Made by a program: the position numbers and the translations under genes. A model generated the notes under the pieces. It made no database searches. It was not told where the DNA came from and saw only the letters and a list, made by a program, of their open reading frames with translations. A stretch of 64,000 bases of DNA from Prunella strophiata (taxonomy: Eukaryota; Chordata; Aves; Passeriformes; Prunellidae): contig JAZBQD010000017.1 of NCBI GenBank assembly GCA_036583965.1, forward strand, positions 24,028,385 to 24,092,384, written 5' to 3'. Shown in pieces: positions 12,321-24,875 of the stretch. The number at the start of each line of letters is the position of its first letter. Position 1 is the first letter of the stretch.

Positions 12321-15300
12321 TCCAGAGTGATGGAGAAAATACAATCATAGAAGTTAGGGGACTTTACCTTTGGATATAAGGACACAATAGGCATAACTGA
12401 AGCATATTGTAACTCCCTACATTTACATTCACCCAGAAGCAGATGCAGAATATAAAAAGCAGGGCTTAAAATTATGAGCCCTCCTAGTTCACATTAACTT
12501 TTAAATTTGTTTTGTGTATGAAGTAGATGAGAAAAAAATCTGTCTGCAAAACCGGCTGTTGAGATCCTTTTGACTTTTGGAAGAACAGACACTATTCACA
12601 AACAGATTTCCTGTACAGGAGACAAAGCCTTCCTTTCCTGACATCTCTCTGAAAAGCACTGAGCCTCTGCACACTGTCAGTGGTACTTCTGAGGTTGTTC
12701 GTCCCTCATGTGTGAGACAATTTTGACTGGTTGTGATGTCAATTGCTGTGATAAGAGATACATAGTCTCTACAAGAAATTGGATTAGTTTAAAATCAATC
12801 ACGGATACCATCCAGAAACTTCATTAAAGTTTAGAGCTTCTTCTTTTGGCAGAACCATTTGTTCCTGTCTAGAGGAAAAACAATGAATATACAAACAGTG
12901 AAGAGAAACAAAAAGCAAAAGAACAATTAGGTACAAAAGGTTACACCTCCACTTAAACTCAAGAACTGAGAAAGCACAGGATGTGAAAAAAGTTTGCTAT
13001 TGTAATAAATGTTGCATTATCCTAAGGAGAAATATGATACACAAAAGTAATAAAACCAGAATTATTATGTCAGATGTTCTATTTGCATATTAATTAATTA
13101 TGCCAAAGCATATCTTGCATGTAAAAATCTGATGAGACAAAAATGTCTTATGGTCTGTGTTTTGCTGAATTTGTGTAGGGGAATACTGTAGTCAAAGCAA
13201 GGGAAGAGGGACCAAAATGTTTAACCTAATGCCTATATTTTAGACAGTAAAATTCCAAAGTGGCTAATATCAGTGATAACTGGTTAAAATGATTTGCCAT
13301 GATGTTCAATTTTCATGTTTTGCACAATCTGTATAAGTTTTCTCTTATGCCTCAGGCTTCAAGTAATTCTTGTGTAGAATGTTTCTCTGAAACTGATGTA
13401 GTCTGTCTGTCTCTTTGCCCCATTCTGGGAAAAAAAAAATTGTGGGGAGTAATAGTGAGCAGAAATGAAGCAGACATGCAATCTTTTTCCTTATCATTAC
13501 AGGAGGATCATGCAGGTTTCCTAACAACTTTCTTTGTCTACAGGTTTTATGAAATTAGCACCCACCTTTTTGCCCCCTTTCTCACTGCACTTATTTACCT
13601 TAGCATACTTCAGCTCTTACCCATTTCTTCCCTATCTTTCTCTGCTTGATCTTGCTCTAGTTCTGCAATCCACCCACTGTGGCACAGAATTCCTGTTTGT
13701 ATTGCACTATTGTGAAGGGAGTACATGTCACCTTGCATCACAGAAGCCTTTTGTCAGGAACTTTTTCATTTTGCTTTTATATATATACAAAAAGTGAGTC
13801 AGGATATGATAAAAACAAGACAGGGGGAAGGCTGTGGGGTAAGTGATGGATAAGGAGGAGTACAAGCAACTGATAATCCATTTTTCTTTCTTAAAATCAG
13901 ATATCTGTGTCCGTGATGTAAAGGCATGAACAATCTGAACAGAAAATCTCAACAATCTGGCTGAGTATTTACAAAACAACCTGTGTAGGAACGAAGCAAG
14001 ACTGGTGTGGTGAGAATAAGCACAGGGTGCACAGTCTCAGCAATGACAGACTCAGAAGATGCAAATGTTACCTAATGCACAGAAAGACTATACTTGAGAT
14101 GCACATGTGTACTACTGTCATCAAATGTATTTAGAACAAACCACTTTGCTAAAATAGAGAGCAAGTAGGGGATTCAGGCAATCATTTCTCATGTTTTATA
14201 GCCCTCTCCCTTTTTATTGTAAGTTGTACTTAAAGTAAGGGCATTCCCTAAGTAAAGTGTGTCTATACCTACAATGACTAAACAATTCTTTGCAATTATG
14301 GCTACTTAGAAAGGTGTATGTTCCTGATTTGATCTAGCTATGCAGAATTAATGAAAAGCAATCATTGATTTATCAGGTTCAAAGAGTACTTTCAAGAATA
14401 ATGGGTTGAAATCTTCTTTCACAAAGCAAATTAATTTTTTAAACTTTAATACAGTTTTTAAAAAATTTACACCTGTAATAAATGTTTTTCCTTTCCTTCA
14501 ATACTTGTCTGAAGTAACAATAAAATATAGCCACAGTTTTTTTTCAATCAACAATGATGATTTTTTGAAAAATTTTAGTGCTTCTTTTCAATTAATGTTT
14601 CTAAATTGTTTCTTGATCTTGTTCTCATTTTTCCGTGAGGTTACAAACTTCTGAAGACACCTTAGTGTGGTGGTCTCTCTACACTACTTTGAAACTTTCA
14701 CTTGAAAAATATTATTCTGATTTAGAATAATTCTTTGTATATAAAGTAAGATTAAAGATTAATAATCCTGGCAAAAGTTGAGATGAGAAATTCATGTGCT
14801 CGTGAGACTGTTTCATAATTTTTGGCCCATTACTTGGCACCAGTGCCATCAATGCTGTTCTTACATCAGGAAACACACTATTTCTCTCTGGATTTTTTTG
14901 CCTTTTTATGTCATATTCGTACAGCTTTTACAAAATTGTTCCTTATGGTATCATTTGTCACTGATAGCATCCTTTAGATTTATGGTAGGAGAGCCAGTGT
15001 GAAACGTTCATAAGATTGCTGATTATGACACACCTAAAAATATTTAGCAGCTAATTGGAATGTTGTAGAGATTTTGCTGCCACGTGAAAATGTTTATGTT
15101 GATAGGTATAGAATCTGGGGATAGATAGCAATGTAATCATGATGAACTGAGTAAATGTAGAAGGAGTTTATGCTTCATTTTATGCAGCAAAAGCATCATA
15201 TTTCCTATGTGGAATAGGAGTGTGCACTACTCAGACTTTTCCCCACGCGGTTTAAGCTGTGTATCCGTGTCAGGCCATAGTCCAAGGAGGGCTGGCTTTA

Positions 15301-15907
15301 AGTGCTGGCAGAGCAGGCAGGATGCAAACAATCTCCAAAGCTTGTGCCAGCAGAGGTGCAGGCTGACAACTGGAACAGTGCCTGCTTTGCCAGACACCAA
15401 TTCTTTCTGCAAACAAAGTTCTCTATTTTATCTCCAGCAAAAGAGCCCTGAGCACCAGGGTTCTTTCATTTCCACTCTTCTTCCTCAACCCCTTTCTCTT
15501 GCTGCTGGACTCCCCTCTGCTCCTTCTTCTCCCTCTCACTCTTTCAGCGCACCAAGGGGAAAGAAGTGAATACTAAAGTATGAAGGGACTGTAAACAAGA
15601 GGAGATAGGGAGATCCCTGTGTCTCTACTCCTGAGACTCCAAATGAGCCCACCAACCCCTTTCATCTCTCAGCCAGTAGCGGGCTGAATATTCCTACTTT
15701 CTGTATACTGTATGAAATTCACCAATAGCCAAGAAAGAATTTTTGATTGCTTCTCAGATGTGATAGCACCAGTAAAACAGAAAATTGCAGATCATGAAGC
15801 CAGGAGGATTTATTTTTCAAGCAGTTTATCCCTCATTGGATCATGTTGCTAGAAAACTGTGGAATAGATTCCTGGATCTGTACATTAGTTGGGGTGTACT
15901 TTTTGTA

Positions 15908-15969
15908 CATTTACTGCCTGTTTTGTACTGCCTGTTTTGTACTGCTTTGCACATTTACTGCCTGTTTTC
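15908..15969 (+). repeat. short tandem repeat of TACTGCCTGTTTTG
   Basis: Copies begin at 15912 and 15926 (period 14), with a diverged third start at 15940. A further block, ACATTTACTGCCTGTTTT at about 15951, repeats the one at 15908. This is consistent with replication-slippage duplication. Confidence 0.75.
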
Positions 15970-17558
15970 ATTACACTTAAATTCCAGCCAACTACCTTCC
16001 TCTTCCTCACTATGGTTTCTCAAGCTCTCTGGAGTACCACTACATTTTGCAGCTCATAAAGGAATGTTTAGCCTTTCCAAAGTTTAATACCTGTTGAACC
16101 CAGTGAAGTTCAGAGAAACACAGTAACAATGACCAAAGACATTAAATTATTTCCAAAAGAGGGACTACTGGGTAAGGTAGGGCTCTGATCTGGAGAAGAA
16201 AGAGTTGAAGGGAATAACACAGAAGTCTAAGAGACCTTGGAGAACTTCGATGGTCATCTCACTTCTGATATGGGAACAGAGAAACTAATGAAACCAGGTT
16301 CAGAAAAACTGGAAAACAGTCATTTCTTATGCATTGATTTATCAATCTGCGGAAGTTTTGGCTTAGATGTGGTGGATTATAGGTGTCTGAGTTTTATTTA
16401 GCTTGACATGAACTAAGGAAATCCATTTATGGCTGCTAAATACAGGGAACACAGCATAGCACCTTATCCTATATATGGTGTAGGGGGAAGCCGTAACTTC
16501 AGCGATGAGGACAATTTATTAACAGTTGACCCAGTCAGAACAACTTCATGTTTTTGCAGCAAGTGACAATATTAATTATGTGACAGTAACCACCCAGAGT
16601 TTTCAGTTTTTTGGCTCCCTAATTATTGCAAAACTGATACATTTTACTGAAAAAAACGCTTCAAAATATATTTAGCTCAATTTTTGAAAACTAAATTCTC
16701 CAGCCAACAATTGCCAACAGATATTAAAACATACTACCATAGAAAATTCTGTAAAAATAATCTTGCCTAGTAATTCAGCTGCTTGAAATTGCCTGAGGTA
16801 CAGAGAAAGTTGTAGCTTGTGTTTAGAGTACAGATCTTTAAGGGTCAAAAACAGTATTACTTGTTGGCATGTAGGAATAAGTGGGCTATGTCATGTCCTT
16901 CTGGTTCATAAAGTTCCAAAAAGTTTGAAGCTTTCCAGATTCATGGTGCAAACACTCAGGATAGACATGAGAGCAAGACAAGGACTTCCCAGCTGGAGAC
17001 CAAGCCAACTGAAAGAACGCAGATCTTCCCTTTGATTTTGAGGGAGTTCATTGGCTCAAAGCCAGGAACACTTAACTGCAGCATGATCTGCTCTTCATCA
17101 AGGAATTAGAAACAATTTTTTTTTTTTTTAATTTTTATGGGTGTGTTAATATTTGAGATGTTGTCCAAAGATTATGCTAAATCAGGCATGATGCAACTTT
17201 TGGTCCTACATCTCAGTACCTCTGCACAACTTTTAGGATTTTTTCTTTACTGTCTTGTTTCTGTGAATAAGATGAGCTGTTGGACTTGCATAAATGCAAG
17301 ATTGGACCTTCAGAGTCTAGCTTTTTTCCAAATTCAAAATTCCTGTTTTGAACAATAAGAAGAAGTCCCACCTGACAGGAACTGAAGGCCCGTGTGAGGA
17401 GGGCTCTATGCTTGTTCATGACCTCCTTCACCAAATCATTTAAGTAGATAAGGTTGCTGATTGATGTTGTCCAATATCCAAGCTGATTATGAACACGTGA
17501 CATTTCAAGACTTCCTGTATTGATGCAAATAAACATGACAAATAGAATGGAAACACTC

Positions 17559-17686
17559 AGGTCATTGTACACAAAAAAACCACAAACAAACAAAAAAACA
17601 AACAAAAAAAACCAAACAAACAAACAAAAAAAACCCCAAAAAACAAAAAACCCCACCAAACAAAAAAACCCACAACAAAGGTCATT
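17559..17686 (+). repeat. A/C-rich (AAAC)-type simple sequence flanked by 8-bp direct repeats
   Basis: About 110 bases composed nearly only of A and C, mixing CAAA, CAAAAAAA and CCCC units. The octamer AGGTCATT occurs immediately before it (17559-17566) and after it (17679-17686). That would fit either an inserted A-rich sequence with a target duplication or chance; no retroposon body is present. Confidence 0.8.
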
Positions 17687-17790
17687 AAGTACTAAGTGTT
17701 AGGTTCCTGAATCATCCTTAGTATCTTTAGAATTTTAAATAACTTTATGTATCCGGCCTTAATTGACCATAGTGACAGTGCAAAAATGTG

Positions 17791-17881
17791 AACTGAAGTG
17801 CAAATCTTCTGCTTTGAAAAGATTTATTCCTAAACTGAAGTGCAAATCTTCTGCTTTGAAAAGATTTATTCCTAAACTGAA
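17791..17881 (+). repeat. perfect 42-bp tandem duplication
   Basis: The 42-base unit beginning AACTGAAGTGCAAATCTTCT occurs at 17791-17832 and again, identically, at 17833-17874. Seven bases of a third start (AACTGAA) follow. Zero differences between copies suggest a recent duplication. Because 42 is divisible by three, it produces an internally repeated 14-residue peptide in a small minus-strand ORF; this is a by-product. Confidence 0.95.
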
Positions 17882-20800
17882 ACTCAGCAAACTTGAGGAC
17901 TGCTGCCTGGACAAATGTCAAAGTCATACTGCAAATTGAAGTAATTCTGCAGCATATTTCTAAGAGGTCATAAAAATGCTTGTAAAGGAAAATGTTTCCT
18001 TTGAAAAGGAAGATATGGCCAAAGATATTGCCTGCATCTGCCCCTCTCTGTACTTTGTTAATGGAAATTTTAAATTAGAATACAAACTAATTGCTATCTC
18101 AGTTTTCGCACAGTGATAAGTTTGTGGGTAAATGTTCCATTTTGACCAATATTTCAGTTTGTTTAGTTTTATTTTGTATTGCTTATTCCTTTCAGCTCAT
18201 GCCCTACCCCTGCTTTGGGATAGAAGTCCTGCAAATAAATAAATAGAAGACCCTTTCACTGCCATAGTGTAGAAATGTTTAATACATTGTTTGAAAAGCA
18301 TCAAGACAGAAAAAAGGAAAATATATTTTCTTGGAAAAAAACCCCTACCAATTTCATAAAAGGGCAAAAAAAACCAGGAGAAAATTAAATTATTGGAAAA
18401 TAAGCTTTGCGAGAGACTACTAAAAATAATTGCAGAAAAAATATTGCTTTCCTTTTTTTTTTTTGTATTTTTACGACTTTGAAGACAGTTTTATGTATGT
18501 TTTCTGGGGAGGAAATAAGGCACCTTTATAAGGAATTAGTCTCATGATCCTAGTAATCGAATCATAGAAAGAAAAGTAAATATTCTTTTGGTGGCGCTGT
18601 TTGATCTCTGAAGCATGTTGTTACACCAGCTGGAGGTAGTATAGATATTCTCTTTGAATCTACTTTCTTTCCCAGAGGTAAAGCAGAAAAATCTATTACA
18701 TGGGTGTAATTCAGCAACACTGGTGTAATTCTAATTTATATATCTGAAAAAAAATTGTCTTTGCAACTGGAATTATAACTATCTTCAGGGCTTTTTTTTT
18801 TTTTTTTTTTTTTCTGAGATAACACTGGTGTCTATAGTGAAAGTAAATGAGGAAAAACATTTCAAAGCAAGGTCTGTCTATGTTTCACATTATTGATCTT
18901 ATTTAGCTCTGGTCAGCTTGGGGAAAATCACAGCTTGTTATGTTGATATGAATATTTTTACACAGTAACACTGCACAGAAGACCTTGTTCCCTCGGAGAG
19001 AATGGAGGCAAATAAAACTTACATTTTTCTGAGATGAGCCCTACAGTACCCAAAACAGCTGCATCTTCTGCCTCTCAGCCCTTTGAACAACTCTCAGACT
19101 GGACACTCAGTGAGAAAATGAATTTCAAACAATCATTATGAGAAAAGACATCCCAAGGCAGGGTCAAACAGGAATCTGGTGTGGTTGCAAGGCCCATTGC
19201 TGCAGGACAATGGGCAGACTGGTGGGGTGCCATGGGAGGGAGCAGAGCAGTCCTCTGAGCCCTGACTCCCCCAGCGCTGCAGCCTGCCCCGGTGAGCTCC
19301 ATGTAACAGCTTTTCATGTAAAGGAGAGGCCTTCCATTTCTCAAGCTAGTGTGCAACATCTCCTTCTGTTGAGAGCAAACATGAGGAGTCAGCCAGCACT
19401 GAGTTAATTACAGAAGAGCTTCAGCTCTCATTTTAGTGAGATAAAGCTTTGTCACTGCTTCGATGCACTTCTTCCCTTGCACTTCAGCACAGCAAGTTCA
19501 CATCCCAGCTGGGGACTTTGTCTCTTGGTGTGACTGGTTGTTGGAACATAATGTTCTTGGTGCTAAAAGCAATTATTACAAAGGGGGAAATTCAATCAGG
19601 AAGGCAAAAACACTGTGTAGTGCCTGTTCACTGATTCATAACTAAGGATAGTAATTAAATAGTAGGCTGGTTTGGACTCTGCCTTTCACAGCAGCTTGCC
19701 TCTAAGGCAGCTGCTGTGGTGTTTTGTGAGTTGAATTATAGAGAGGGGAAAAAAGTGACAATAAAAATAATAATAAAAATGTCACAGCTGGTTTGTCTTT
19801 TAAGAAAATGTCAATTCTTTCTCTTGAATTGCATGTATTTTTCTACTGTTTTTAATGTTAAGATCATCCAAGTTCTAAACATCTGAGTAGCTACACATCC
19901 TAAATTTAGTACTTTAAAGGTGTATGTAACAAAAATGTATAATGCAAAACTATGAGTCATATATATGAATCTGATAAATTTCATTTTTCCTACTGCTGAC
20001 TGTTCATAGGTTGTTTTCATAGAGTGCCTGGCAAAAATGGGCCAAATACATCACTGCTCAGGGAGGGAGTGGTCCGTGTAGTTCCAAATTTAGTGTGTTG
20101 TGTGCATGAGTCCTTTTTGACATTTATGGTTAATAATTAACAATTAAGGTCTATGTGGCCATGTCTTTAGAATATTTCTTGTTTTGCAATTCAAATGTAG
20201 GGTCTGGAAGGTCTCCCTAACCTGGACAACTCCACCAGCTCACCAGATCATGCAGCCAAGAAAGCATGGTGTTTCCTGAAAGAATACACAATATTTTTCT
20301 ACTTAGAAAATTAGAGAACTGTCAGTGAGATATCTATCAGGCCATTTTGTGTCTGTAAAAACATTCTGTTCTTGCTTTCAGTGGTCAGCTGAGGCCAAGA
20401 AAATAAAACATTTTAAGAAAGAAGATAATTTGCACCAATTAGCAACTACTTAGCTATAATCCTTTCACTTGTTCAACAATCCAGTTCTGCAGGATCTTCC
20501 TCCCATTGACATGCACTTATAGAGTACCTGCAGTCCCAATGGCAGTGTTGCATCCTGAGCCCCAAAGCTCTGATGGCAGACCAGACCCCAGACTCCAAAC
20601 TGTTATCTTTCACCATGAGAGAGTCAAGGCATCGCCACTGAGTGCAGCAATAAATCAGCTAAAAAGCTGTTGGAAAGACGTATGCTTTAATATCTTCAAG
20701 GATAACATTGATCAGAAAAGGCAGTCATGAGAAAGAAAATCTGCAAATGTAAAATCAAGCAGTTTTGAAGGTTTCCAAAGGTAACCAAATGTTTGTTTTC

Positions 20801-21117
20801 TGTCTCTGATTGCTGTTTGTATTCATTCATGTGCTTAATTTAAGAGCTCTTGCTGTTTTGACTTAAAAATTTAGTGAAAAAACATCATCACTAAAATTTG
20901 TTTAGGTATTTTGATCTCATTTCAAAACAATTTCTTGCTGGAATTTGTGAGAACTCTAAAGATGATAAGTCTACAGAAGAGGTTTCTGTGCAAAATCAGA
21001 TTTATTCATATACAACAATAGACCCATTTATCATCAACCAGTGAGTAAAAGGGAGGTGGTGGGCAGAAACTCAGAAGTGTGAAATTCAATTCTACTCTAT
21101 AAAATCAATCCTTCTTA
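17882..21117. other. unique sequence, no gene seen
   Basis: AT-rich unique DNA. It includes a 22-base T-run at 18792-18813 and a GC-richer patch at about 19060-19420 with 94- and 89-codon overlapping ORFs on opposite strands that I do not recognise. No transposon was recognised. Confidence 0.5.
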
Positions 21118-21147
21118 TTTTTTCTTTTCTTTTCTTTTTCTTTTTCC
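21118..21147 (-). repeat. truncated (CTTTT/CTTTTT)n tract at gap edge, tract 3
   Basis: A pyrimidine run with C at five- to six-base spacing, the complement of the AAAAG/AAAAAG repeats elsewhere in the window. It runs directly into the N gap, so the gap most likely lies in an unassembled purine/pyrimidine microsatellite on the opposite strand to the others. Confidence 0.85.
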
Positions 21148-21647
21148 NNNNNNNNNNNNNNNNNNNNNNNNNNNNNNNNNNNNNNNNNNNNNNNNNNNNN
21201 NNNNNNNNNNNNNNNNNNNNNNNNNNNNNNNNNNNNNNNNNNNNNNNNNNNNNNNNNNNNNNNNNNNNNNNNNNNNNNNNNNNNNNNNNNNNNNNNNNNN
21301 NNNNNNNNNNNNNNNNNNNNNNNNNNNNNNNNNNNNNNNNNNNNNNNNNNNNNNNNNNNNNNNNNNNNNNNNNNNNNNNNNNNNNNNNNNNNNNNNNNNN
21401 NNNNNNNNNNNNNNNNNNNNNNNNNNNNNNNNNNNNNNNNNNNNNNNNNNNNNNNNNNNNNNNNNNNNNNNNNNNNNNNNNNNNNNNNNNNNNNNNNNNN
21501 NNNNNNNNNNNNNNNNNNNNNNNNNNNNNNNNNNNNNNNNNNNNNNNNNNNNNNNNNNNNNNNNNNNNNNNNNNNNNNNNNNNNNNNNNNNNNNNNNNNN
21601 NNNNNNNNNNNNNNNNNNNNNNNNNNNNNNNNNNNNNNNNNNNNNNN
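21148..21647. other. assembly gap, 500 N
   Basis: Exactly 500 undetermined bases. The round size may be a placeholder. ORFs computed across it are meaningless. Confidence 0.99.
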
Positions 21648-22388
21648 TGCTCTAAGAAAGCCACAGCTCTTTGTGCCTATGAGAGTCAAATCAAGCCCCA
21701 CCCACTGCACACCTGCTTTTGCCCCTGACCTTCCCTACGTTTACAGCGCCTCCCAGATTTGCAATTCATCTTTGTACAGACCTGCATTTTGTGCAAAAAT
21801 CATTAATGAAATTATTTTTAATGAAAATAAGATGACTGCCATGGCAAAACACTAAACAACTTTAATCCTGGCATGGCTCAAGTCCCACTGATCAATTTAC
21901 AGCACAAGCCACTGCCGTGTTTAATTTCATCACTATATGTTCTTCTACCAACAGAAAGCTACTGCTTTTATTGTCAAAAATGTCCAGTCAGAAAGAAAGC
22001 AACGCTATTTTTTTAATTTCTAAGTCTATGAGAAAGACCACTAACTAATGTGTCTGGCTTAATGCATTGAAGTATTTTCTTCCAGCTTCATCTAATCATC
22101 TGTAATTCTTAATATTAACCCCTTGTTTTAAACATTTAACATCACATTAGAGAATTTGACCTGGTTCTTTTTCGTCTGTTTCTTACATCAGACACTATGT
22201 AGCAAAGTTATAAAACACAGATGCCTTTAGCTTGAGTTATTTATTCGGAATCTGATTATCCAGCCAAACGCTTGAATACAGAAAAGTCATGATGAAGTTA
22301 TCCAACAGATTGGCAAATAAAAGCAGCAGTTATCACAAATATGGTCTCTTTTGGAAGACATGGAAGGAAGACATGTGAAAAAATCATC
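21648..22388. other. unique sequence; possible conserved noncoding element
   Basis: No gene or transposon recognised. The stretch at about 21780-22280 is of mixed composition, dense in homeodomain-type ATTA/TAAT cores (for example AAAATCATTAATGAAATTAT at about 21797), and free of simple repeats. That pattern is common in vertebrate developmental enhancers. Composition alone is not proof; conservation is untested. Confidence 0.25.
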
Positions 22389-22482
22389 TAGTTGAAGATG
22401 TCCCTGCTCATTGCAAGGGAGTTTTGACTACAGGGAGCCTTCGGACATCATTTCCAACCCAAACCATTCCACACTGTTCTAC
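22389..22482 (+). mobile_element. CR1 LINE 3'-terminal scrap
   Basis: The sequence TAGTTGAAGATGTCCCTGCT opens the match and TTTCCAACCCAAACCATTCC closes it. Both are typical of the last 90 or so bases of avian CR1 read in the sense direction. Only the 3' UTR end remains. Confidence 0.78.
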
Positions 22483-24875
22483 AGTAGTTAGTGTATACCA
22501 AGTATTAGTAGATAATGAAGTCAAGGAACAAGACTTAGGTGTGGAATAAGACTAACAGGGTTCGGGCCTCACACGACTCTATTTTACAATAAACTAAAGA
22601 TATGTTATTGATTGGAGTATGTAAGAGGAGATTTTGAAGAGGGTTCTGTCATGGTGGTGCTTGGCTCTTATGTGTGATTTTGAACATACTACTGTGCCTG
22701 TTTCCCTATATTGAAATTGAGGGTAGCATTTCCCAAATTTATAAACTAACTTCAGAAATATCTCTTTCATAATATAGTTCTTTGTAAGTGGTTTAATTGA
22801 TATAATTGTAGAATTTTTGCTACATTTATATAATTTATAGAAAATTTGTATAAATTTTATAATTTGTGCAAAGATTTTTAAGATTTGACTTATTTGAACT
22901 TTGGAGCTGTAAAAATACAACTTAAATTTATTTTAAAAATTAATGATTAAAAAAGTCTTTTTTTTTCCCTCCTTAAAAGATTGGAAATCTGTCCTCAGTA
23001 TTAACTGCTGGCTTTGGTGGAATTAGTACAACTGGTTATATCATAGTACTGGTAGAGACAGGGTCTATCTAGTCAGCAGCTGGTAAACCACATGGGCGAA
23101 TGCCTTTCATTAATAAATTTATTATTGTAAGTCATTTAACAATGCAGGTTTTTAAATCTGGTTTTGAACAATCATATTTTATCTTATTTTATTAGCACAG
23201 CCAGGAGTCTAATTCTACTAGAGAAGCTGAAAAGTGTTTCCATGGCCTCAAGCTGCTTATACAGCTAGCAGTGGCTGTACAATGTCCATGAAATTTTGTA
23301 CATCATGAAACCTTTTTCTCTTTTAAGGAGTTTGGGACATTCATAGAGGCAGTTACTGTGATGTCTTCCCTTTACTCGTGTTGAAGACCAATATGTAATC
23401 TCATTTAATTGACCATGAAAATTTTAAAGCATCATTGCTTGAGTGAAATCGCAGGAGCACAAGAAGTCCAGTGAAGAAGGGGAGACAAACAATATTAGGT
23501 TTGTAAAGTCCTGTTAATTCTAGCACTTTGAATATCACTGGATGAATCAAGTTGCCATGTTGGTTTTGTTTTTTAGAGCCTATAAAATATTCTTTGACTA
23601 ACCATGGCATATCTACAGGAATGCTGTATTTTCACACAATGTAGTTCAACTCATATCCAGGTTTGTGGTGTACAGTTTTCAGAATAGTCAGGATTTGCTT
23701 GTCTTTTGAAATATGAAGAATGTGCCAAGAATTATTGGAAGTCAGTGACTTGCTAGCTGAGTGCCTGCCTGGAGTTGGCTTCAACCCTTTTTGTTTGTTC
23801 TGCATTTCTGCTATACATTTCAAGAATTAGATCATCAAAGTGAAATATAATTTCTGTCAGTACAAGCAGTCTAATATTTCTGCACTTGGGAATTTTAACT
23901 GCTTTCAATCAAATTTTCTTAACTGCTGCCAGCAGATCTTTTACCCTGAAGACATAATTGGGTTCCCTTTAATGCTTACTTTGCCCTCTTATGGGGAAAT
24001 TATCTCTTTTCTATTAGCATTTCACTGATTCTTCTTTATCATATGTCTTAGCAGAAAAGTGTGCAAATTTTTTAAGGTATTTTCCAGGGGCACTGTGCTA
24101 TTTGTTCTTTGGCATTGGATCAATATGCAGAATGCAAAACAAATGTTTCAGAGTTTTGCATTTTTTGTGCAAACATGCATACAGGCATGCAAGAGAATCA
24201 GAAACTTTTTTCATTACTTGATCTGAATTTCTCTCTAAGATTTACTCAATGAACTTCTCTCAAGATCTTTGGTGAATCAATATTTTGTGTCTAAGGAAAA
24301 AATGTGGGATCTGTGTAGATCCATTTTCAGGTAGCTGTATAGGATTTTGAAAGGTAGCTGTATAGGATTTTGAAAGCAGCCATAATAACAGTTAATTCAC
24401 TTGCACACAATTTTTCCTTTACTAGACTCTGCTGATTACCAGTTAGAGGAAAGTACATAATATTTCATTTTACTCTCTTAGTGTTTCAGATGAACTTTTA
24501 AAATTTTTATTTTTATCTTTTAAACTAAGATTTTTACTGCATCAATAGCAACCTATGCATAGATCCATTCTGTGAAACACAAAATTAATCCACATTTGTC
24601 CCCCAAATGGAATTAAAGCACAGCTATGGTATATATAGATTTTTACACAAATCTGAATGTATTGTCATGAAAACATTATATTTGGTAGAAAGATTTGTAT
24701 TTTCAATTTTTTAGGGCATATCCAACCCTATTTTTGTCAAATAGGGGACTTTATATCTTCTATTAATTAAAAAAAAAAAAATCAGCTTTGGGATTCTCAA
24801 GTGTTCTCATATTTATTCTTTGCTTACTTTGCAAGCAAATTTTCCCTTTTTTATTTTTTTTTTTTTTTCTTCCAG
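22483..24875. other. unique AT-rich sequence, no gene seen
   Basis: No ORF of interest. It contains the 23-bp tandem duplication listed separately. A very AT-rich block at about 22790-22960 favours chance ORFs on the minus strand. Confidence 0.5.
24330..24375 (+). repeat. perfect 23-bp tandem duplication
   Basis: GGTAGCTGTATAGGATTTTG plus AAA occurs at 24330-24352 and again at 24353-24375 without differences. Confidence 0.93.

Larger units (their letters stand above)
10999..17558. other. long unique AT-rich stretch, no gene seen
   Basis: About 6.5 kb without a recognisable gene or dispersed repeat. Minor items are a (GTTT)n run at 12298-12320 and a short tandem array at 15908-15969. A GC-richer, slightly CpG-enriched patch at 15207-15569 carries a 120-codon plus-strand ORF with a Ser/Pro-rich end that I do not recognise. 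A 116-codon plus ORF at 13299-13649 looks random. Confidence 0.5.

Noticed and set aside
15207..15569. 120-codon plus-strand ORF in a GC-richer patch
   Set aside because: No recognisable domain, no splice context I trust, and low-complexity Ser/Pro end; kept only as a note in the region entry.
21092..21710. 190- and 201-codon minus-strand ORFs
   Set aside because: They run through the 500-N gap, so the length is meaningless.
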